Positions 60,257 through 64,000 of a stretch of 64,000 nt of DNA are shown here, in pieces. The position numbers and the translations under genes are program-made. The notes beneath the pieces are model-generated. The model was not told the DNA's origin and did no database searches. It was given only the letters and a program-made list of their open reading frames with translations. Source of the DNA: Macrococcoides equi (GTDB lineage Bacteria > Bacillota > Bacilli > Staphylococcales > Staphylococcaceae); assembly GCF_047425865.1 (NCBI RefSeq), contig NZ_CP179735.1, one strand, 5' to 3'. Positions within the stretch are counted from its first letter, which is position 1, and each line of letters begins with the position of its first letter.

Positions 60257-61114
60257 TTATAAATTTTTATGATGCATATATTCCTTCTCATCATAATACA
60301 TCATCTCTTTTAATAAAAAATCTTCCTGGTATCTTGTAATATCCACATACTCATGGGTACTTCCTACTAATTCATATGAATTCGTACGTTCTTTAAAGGT
60401 GAGCTGTATATGCACAACAGACGTTGCTTCTGGAACATGAATCATTTCTGTAAGATCATGCATTACCGCTTCATTGTGCTCACTTGTGGTAATCAAAATA
60501 TGAATACCTTCTGTACATAGGACATTTTCATTTGTACATAAATCATCAATCGATCCATTATGCAGTGCGATTACAAAATCAGGATTTTCCTTATCGTACA
60601 TATATCTCACCCATGTTTTTAAACTTTGCATCGGGTTTGATACTATGATTTCTTCTGCATCAATAACACTCTCTTCGGATAGTGCTATTATACCGATCTT
60701 TATCCCTTTATAATGATGAATCACATAGGGTGTATTGAAATAAGGTTCCTTAGTCGCGACATTTAGTATGTTACATGATAAAAATGGAAATTCACTCATT
60801 GCATGTGCTCTGCTAAAATATTTGAAACCTAAACTTAAATCATTACAGCTTATATTTGTCGCATTAAACTTTAGCATATCCATAACTGTAATCAATGGAA
60901 TACGCTTATATTCTTTAAGTGAAGCATAATACTCACTGATTGCGGAACCAGTAAGAAACGGCCCGTTATTAAGTAAGATGGCATGTCCACTTTGTCTGGC
61001 TAATTTAATATAAGTAGAAAATTTATAAATATTAAATTTATTATTTTCAAGAAACATCGCACCATTAATGTTATTTGTTGTTATAATATGTATATTAGTT
61101 AAACCTTTTTTCAC
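60257..61114 (-). CDS. 5'-nucleotidase/metallophosphatase-like protein lacking metal ligands
   Basis: From GTG 61114 (MKKGLTNIHIITTNNINGAM) the protein has 285 residues; AGAGGTG lies six bases upstream, unlike the frame opened at 61153. The order of segments follows the UshA/YunD/CpdB metallophosphatases, but each metal site is altered. TNDxHG is TTNNINGA (about 11-18), DxGD is LNNGPFLTGS (48-57), GNHE/D is SCNDLSLG (89-96), and the late GHTH is replaced by TSEHNE. I infer a pseudo-enzyme, perhaps a ligand sensor or a partner of the divergent histidine kinase 63 bases away. Confidence 0.7.
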   Translation of the reverse strand: MKKGLTNIHIITTNNINGAMFLENNKFNIYKFSTYIKLARQSGHAILLNNGPFLTGSAISEYYASLKEYKRIPLITVMDMLKFNATNISCNDLSLGFKYFSRAHAMSEFPFLSCNILNVATKEPYFNTPYVIHHYKGIKIGIIALSEESVIDAEEIIVSNPMQSLKTWVRYMYDKENPDFVIALHNGSIDDLCTNENVLCTEGIHILITTSEHNEAVMHDLTEMIHVPEATSVVHIQLTFKERTNSYELVGSTHEYVDITRYQEDFLLKEMMYYDEKEYMHHKNL

Positions 61115-61177
61115 GCCGTTCACCTCTTTATTAATTATAGCATTAATAGGCAATATGTCTTTACTACGGAGAAATAT

Positions 61178-62692
61178 ATGACGAATCTTAAAAATTATAT
61201 CGCGTTAAATATTATATTAACTATTATTTTTATGGCAATATTCTGGTTTATACTTGCTCATAATGAAGCGACTCATCTAAGAGACGATTTACAGCAATCA
61301 ATGCGCATTCATACTGAGCAAGTGGATGCATTTTTTAGTGAAACTATTGCGGCTGTTGAAAATGTTGCTACTACAGTAACTTATGAGCATAATACGGAAA
61401 ACGTCAACAAAAAAATTCAAGTAATGAAAAGCCGTGATCAGCGTATTATCAATATTTATGTACTAGACCATCATGCAAAAGTAATTAATTCAAATTCAGA
61501 AGCAATGATTGGAAAAACCATTGAATCTATGGACTTTTTCAATAACATTGAAAATCGTACTTTTAATAATATTGCAATTAGTAAAGTCAGAAAAAATATG
61601 ATGAATAAAAATATTGTTTATATTACAAAAAATATCAACGATTCTAAGGGAAATCTTATTGTTGCTGAAGTGGATATCAACACTATCGGTACAGTAATAG
61701 ATTCTTTACAAAAAGATATTACGGTAACTATATCCGATTTTAATAACCATATTATTTTTCAGTCCAATCATCCTATTTTCACCAATATCAAAGACTCTCA
61801 AAAATTCTTAAAAGTTGACTGGAACTTAACAATCAACTCTAATAAAAATGTCTACCTCGAAGTTTTTCAAAAAGTAATACTAGCGAGTTTAGTTTTTTCT
61901 CTGTTGATTGCAACATTACAATTATTCTATCGTATCTATATTGCCCAGAAAGAGAATGAAGTATTACTGGCCGATATAAATTCTCAGAAAAAAGAACTGA
62001 TTGGTCAGTTAGCAGCTAATACAGCTCACGAAATTAAAAACCCACTAACCTCTATAAAAGGCTTTGTAGACTTACTAGAAATGCAATATGATCCTAAAAA
62101 AGAAAACAAATACTTCTATATCGTTAAAACAGAATTAGAACGCATTAATTCAATCGTCGGACAATTTTTACTACTGGGAAAACCAACAAAATTGGATGTA
62201 GAAATAGTTGATTTAAGAGAAATTGTCCGAGAGACAATTGCATTTTTAGAATATGACTTAAGTATGAATAATATTCGTACGATAAAAAGTTATACGGATC
62301 ATCAGACACTAGTACATGTAGCCAACGATCAATTCAAACAGATTATTATCAATATTATTCAGAATGCAAAAGATGCAATCGAAGATCAGAAACAAGGGAT
62401 TATTGAAATAAAAGTAGATCATACCGATTCAGAGGCAATACTTTCAATACGCGACAATGGTTGCGGGATGGATGACGATATCCTAAAACAATTATTTAAT
62501 CCGTTCTTTACTACTAAAAGTAATGGTACGGGACTAGGAATACCCGTATCAAAGAGTATCATCGATGCGAATAACGGAGAAATAGAAGTTATCAGCAAAG
62601 TGGATGTAGGCACAACTTTTATTATTAAACTACCCTTAGTCTCAATCCCATCTGAGTATGATCAGATGAATATACAACATAAAGTAAATTAA
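61178..62692 (+). CDS. Orphan sensor histidine kinase
   Basis: The 504-residue kinase has two membrane helices (about 7-27 and 228-250) around an extracellular sensor domain of the dCache/PAS-like kind (about 28-225). HisKA follows with AANTAHEIKNPLTSIKGFVDLLEMQ (phospho-His about 284-286), then a HATPase domain with QIIINIIQNAKDAIED (N box), DNGCGMDDDI (G1), FNPFFTTKSNGTGLGIPVSKSII (F, G2). The AHEIKNPLTSIKGF pattern recalls sporulation-type and NtrB-like kinases. No response regulator gene is adjacent. ATG 61178 follows ACGGAG. Confidence 0.9.
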   Translation: MTNLKNYIALNIILTIIFMAIFWFILAHNEATHLRDDLQQSMRIHTEQVDAFFSETIAAVENVATTVTYEHNTENVNKKIQVMKSRDQRIINIYVLDHHAKVINSNSEAMIGKTIESMDFFNNIENRTFNNIAISKVRKNMMNKNIVYITKNINDSKGNLIVAEVDINTIGTVIDSLQKDITVTISDFNNHIIFQSNHPIFTNIKDSQKFLKVDWNLTINSNKNVYLEVFQKVILASLVFSLLIATLQLFYRIYIAQKENEVLLADINSQKKELIGQLAANTAHEIKNPLTSIKGFVDLLEMQYDPKKENKYFYIVKTELERINSIVGQFLLLGKPTKLDVEIVDLREIVRETIAFLEYDLSMNNIRTIKSYTDHQTLVHVANDQFKQIIINIIQNAKDAIEDQKQGIIEIKVDHTDSEAILSIRDNGCGMDDDILKQLFNPFFTTKSNGTGLGIPVSKSIIDANNGEIEVISKVDVGTTFIIKLPLVSIPSEYDQMNIQHKVN

Positions 62693-62734
62693 AAGAAGTC
62701 CGTACTTAATCAAATGATTAAGTACGGACTTCTT
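62693..62734. terminator. Long perfect terminator hairpin after the histidine kinase gene
   Basis: AAGAAGTCCGTACTTAATCA, two bases, then its exact complement gives a 20-base perfect stem that begins right after the stop codon. The T-run is short on plus (CTTT) and four bases on minus. Confidence 0.75.
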
Positions 62735-62735
62735 C

Positions 62736-63028
62736 TTTGCTTCCAGTTTGCCTGAACCTGAACGCATTTCAGACTGCCTCTTTTTGAAACGGCGTCTTCT
62801 ATGCAGGTTCTTGTCAAACTTCAGCAATGCCTTCGAAATCAAAGAACGATTTCTTGTCTTTGCTTCCAGTTTGCCTGAACCTAAACGCATTTCAGACTGC
62901 CTCTTTTTGAAACGGCGTCTTCTATGCAGGTTCTTGTCAAACTTCAGCAATGCCTTCGAAATCAAAGAACGATTTCTTGTCTTTGCTTCCAGTTTGTCTG
63001 AACCTAAACGCATTTCAGACTGTCTCTT
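62736..63028. repeat. 123-base tandem repeat (2.4 copies) between the kinase and ktrB genes
   Basis: The unit starts TTTGCTTCCAGTTTGCCTGA at 62736, 62859 and 62982, so the period is 123 bases. Copies differ at only a few positions; the third stops after 47 bases at the ktrB stop codon. Each unit contains a small hairpin (GAAATC-7-GATTTC). On the minus strand the repeat reads as an open frame of 41-residue units rich in Arg and Lys (LLKFDKNLHRRRRFKKRQSE), without a ribosome binding site. I regard it as a non-coding or relic repeat. It fills most of the 334-base gap between the genes. Confidence 0.85.
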
Positions 63029-64000
63029 ATCCTATCATGATTCTTTCTTTTGGGTATCTAAATTTATCTGGTTCTGCTTTTCCACCTAGCATAATGATAA
63101 ATGATATCAATCCTACACGTCCGATAAACATTAGTGCCATAATAACTAATTTACTGATACTTGAAAGTTCTCCTGTTATACCTAATGACAAACCACATGT
63201 TCCAAAGGCACTCATGACTTCAAAGAAAATATCCAGTAAATCAAACTTACCATTTTCAAATAGAAGAATAATAAGCAATCCTGTAAAACAAATAATCGTT
63301 GCAAGCACCATTACTGCAAAGGTTCTCTGAATGTCAATTGGATGGATTTCCTTATTGAATACTTTTATCGTTGTTCTACCGTTACTATAGTTTATTAAGA
63401 ATAAAATCAGAATAGCAAAGGTTGTCGTTCGTATACCTCCACCTACTGAACTTGGACTTGATCCGATAAACATCAGTCCACCCATAAAAAAGCGTGATGC
63501 TTCTGACAGCTGGTTCAAATCAATTGTCGTTAAACCGGCACTTCTCGTTGAGGATGACTGAAATAATGCATAAAAGAATCCTTTATGCCACGGAATATTT
63601 TTAAATGCATGATTAAATTCAAATAAATAAATGGTTACTGTTCCGATAATATGTAGTAAAAAATACGTTGTGATCGTTAGTTTAGCAAAAAGACTAAATC
63701 TAAAATTCGGTATCTTATTTGTTAAATATGTTTTTATTTCTATAATCACTGGAAAACCTATCGCTCCTAATATAATTAGAAACATTGTAATCGTTTGAAC
63801 AAAATAATCATCAGCATAACTATTTAAAGAATCACCGGTAATATCTAATCCTCCATTTGTTGTGGCAGAGATTGATGCGAACAATCCGTTGAATAAGGCT
63901 TCTTTTAATGAGCCCATATCTTTATAAAAGTAAAATGTTAAAAATAGTGCTCCGACCGCTTCAATAAATAACATTGACTTTACGATTTCAAGAATCATCG
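63027..64000 (-). CDS. ktrB: Potassium uptake protein KtrB type, N-terminus beyond window
   Basis: The frame enters from the right edge and ends at 63027, leaving the C-terminal 323-324 residues of a Trk/Ktr channel subunit (full length about 440-455). Pore-loop segments are visible: SATTNGGLDITGDSL, SSTRSAGLTTIDLNQL, GSSPSSVGGGIRTTTFAI and SAFGTCGLSLGITGEL, each with the selectivity-filter glycine. The C-terminus GRVGLISFIIML-GGKAEPDKFRYPKERIMIG is typical of KtrB. Its partner KtrA is not in the window. The stop codon touches the 123-base repeat. Confidence 0.88.
   Translation of the reverse strand, partial: MILEIVKSMLFIEAVGALFLTFYFYKDMGSLKEALFNGLFASISATTNGGLDITGDSLNSYADDYFVQTITMFLIILGAIGFPVIIEIKTYLTNKIPNFRFSLFAKLTITTYFLLHIIGTVTIYLFEFNHAFKNIPWHKGFFYALFQSSSTRSAGLTTIDLNQLSEASRFFMGGLMFIGSSPSSVGGGIRTTTFAILILFLINYSNGRTTIKVFNKEIHPIDIQRTFAVMVLATIICFTGLLIILLFENGKFDLLDIFFEVMSAFGTCGLSLGITGELSSISKLVIMALMFIGRVGLISFIIMLGGKAEPDKFRYPKERIMIG

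Noticed and set aside
62642..63013. Minus-strand 123-codon frame made of 41-residue repeats
   Set aside because: No ribosome binding site precedes its ATG, it runs through a terminator hairpin and into the histidine kinase gene on the other strand. I report it as repeat DNA.
62736..63028. Possible CRISPR array
   Set aside because: The copies are contiguous 123-base units without spacers, and no cas genes are near.
62748..63330. Plus-strand open frames across the 123-base repeat and the end of ktrB
   Set aside because: They lie in repeat DNA or opposite ktrB, have no ribosome binding site and share no family signature.

Overview
This window comes from a low-GC Gram-positive chromosome of the family Staphylococcaceae. 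The evidence is AT-rich sequence, strong AGGAGG-type ribosome binding sites, a staphylococcal-type Atl bifunctional autolysin with GW modules, a SigS-like sigma factor beside ComK, a capA/capB/capD-type capsule module, TagG/TagH and sigma-B and PurR signals. Macrococcus or a close relative is my best guess, not a proof. No rRNA, tRNA, CRISPR array or phage is visible.

Left part (1-21800). After a cut-off gene of unknown function come an rRNA methyltransferase, a candidate small RNA, a multipass membrane protein and a tiny acidic protein behind a sigma-B promoter. The complete purine operon purE-K-C-S-Q-L-F-M-N-H-D lies on the minus strand (14478 to 3355). It diverges from folD across a region with three PurR-box-like sites. 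Two related IS1182-family elements follow. Each sits in a terminator hairpin whose palindrome is duplicated at both ends. Between them lie hmp (flavohemoprotein) and its divergent repressor gene nsrR, with candidate NsrR operators.

Capsule/EPS region (20585-36240, mostly minus strand). It holds an undecaprenyl-dependent (Wzx/Wzy-type) locus: Wzz/CapA, the tyrosine kinase CapB, a CapD/PglF dehydratase, a polymerase-like protein, an unrecognised Rossmann protein, a PglC-type phosphoglycosyltransferase, a PglE-type aminotransferase, a PglD-type acetyltransferase, three glycosyltransferases, a flippase, and a UDP-ManNAcA-type dehydrogenase. PglF, PglE, PglD and PglC together predict a di-N-acetylbacillosamine-type (or related 4-amino sugar) first residue. 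Two small DUF218-type membrane proteins trail the locus.

Wall-polymer region (36464-54622). A second polymer locus carries a TagG/TagH ABC exporter, an asparagine-synthetase-like protein, a double-domain glycosyltransferase, two further glycosyltransferases, a protein with a GW-like motif, a secreted SGNH esterase/acetyltransferase and two paralogous GSSAGG hydrolase-like proteins. An LCP ligase, a DUF2538-type protein that seems to start at AUC, and Atl follow. No CDP-glycerol or ribitol transferase is present, so the polymer is probably not a standard teichoic acid. This is the most novel block.

Right part (54723-64000). It holds a MarR regulator, an acyltransferase, an M20 peptidase, comK divergent from a sigS-like gene, a YkvS-type protein, a degenerate CPBP membrane protein, a 5'-nucleotidase-like protein that has lost its metal ligands, an orphan sensor histidine kinase, a 123-bp tandem repeat, and a ktrB-type potassium transporter cut by the window edge.
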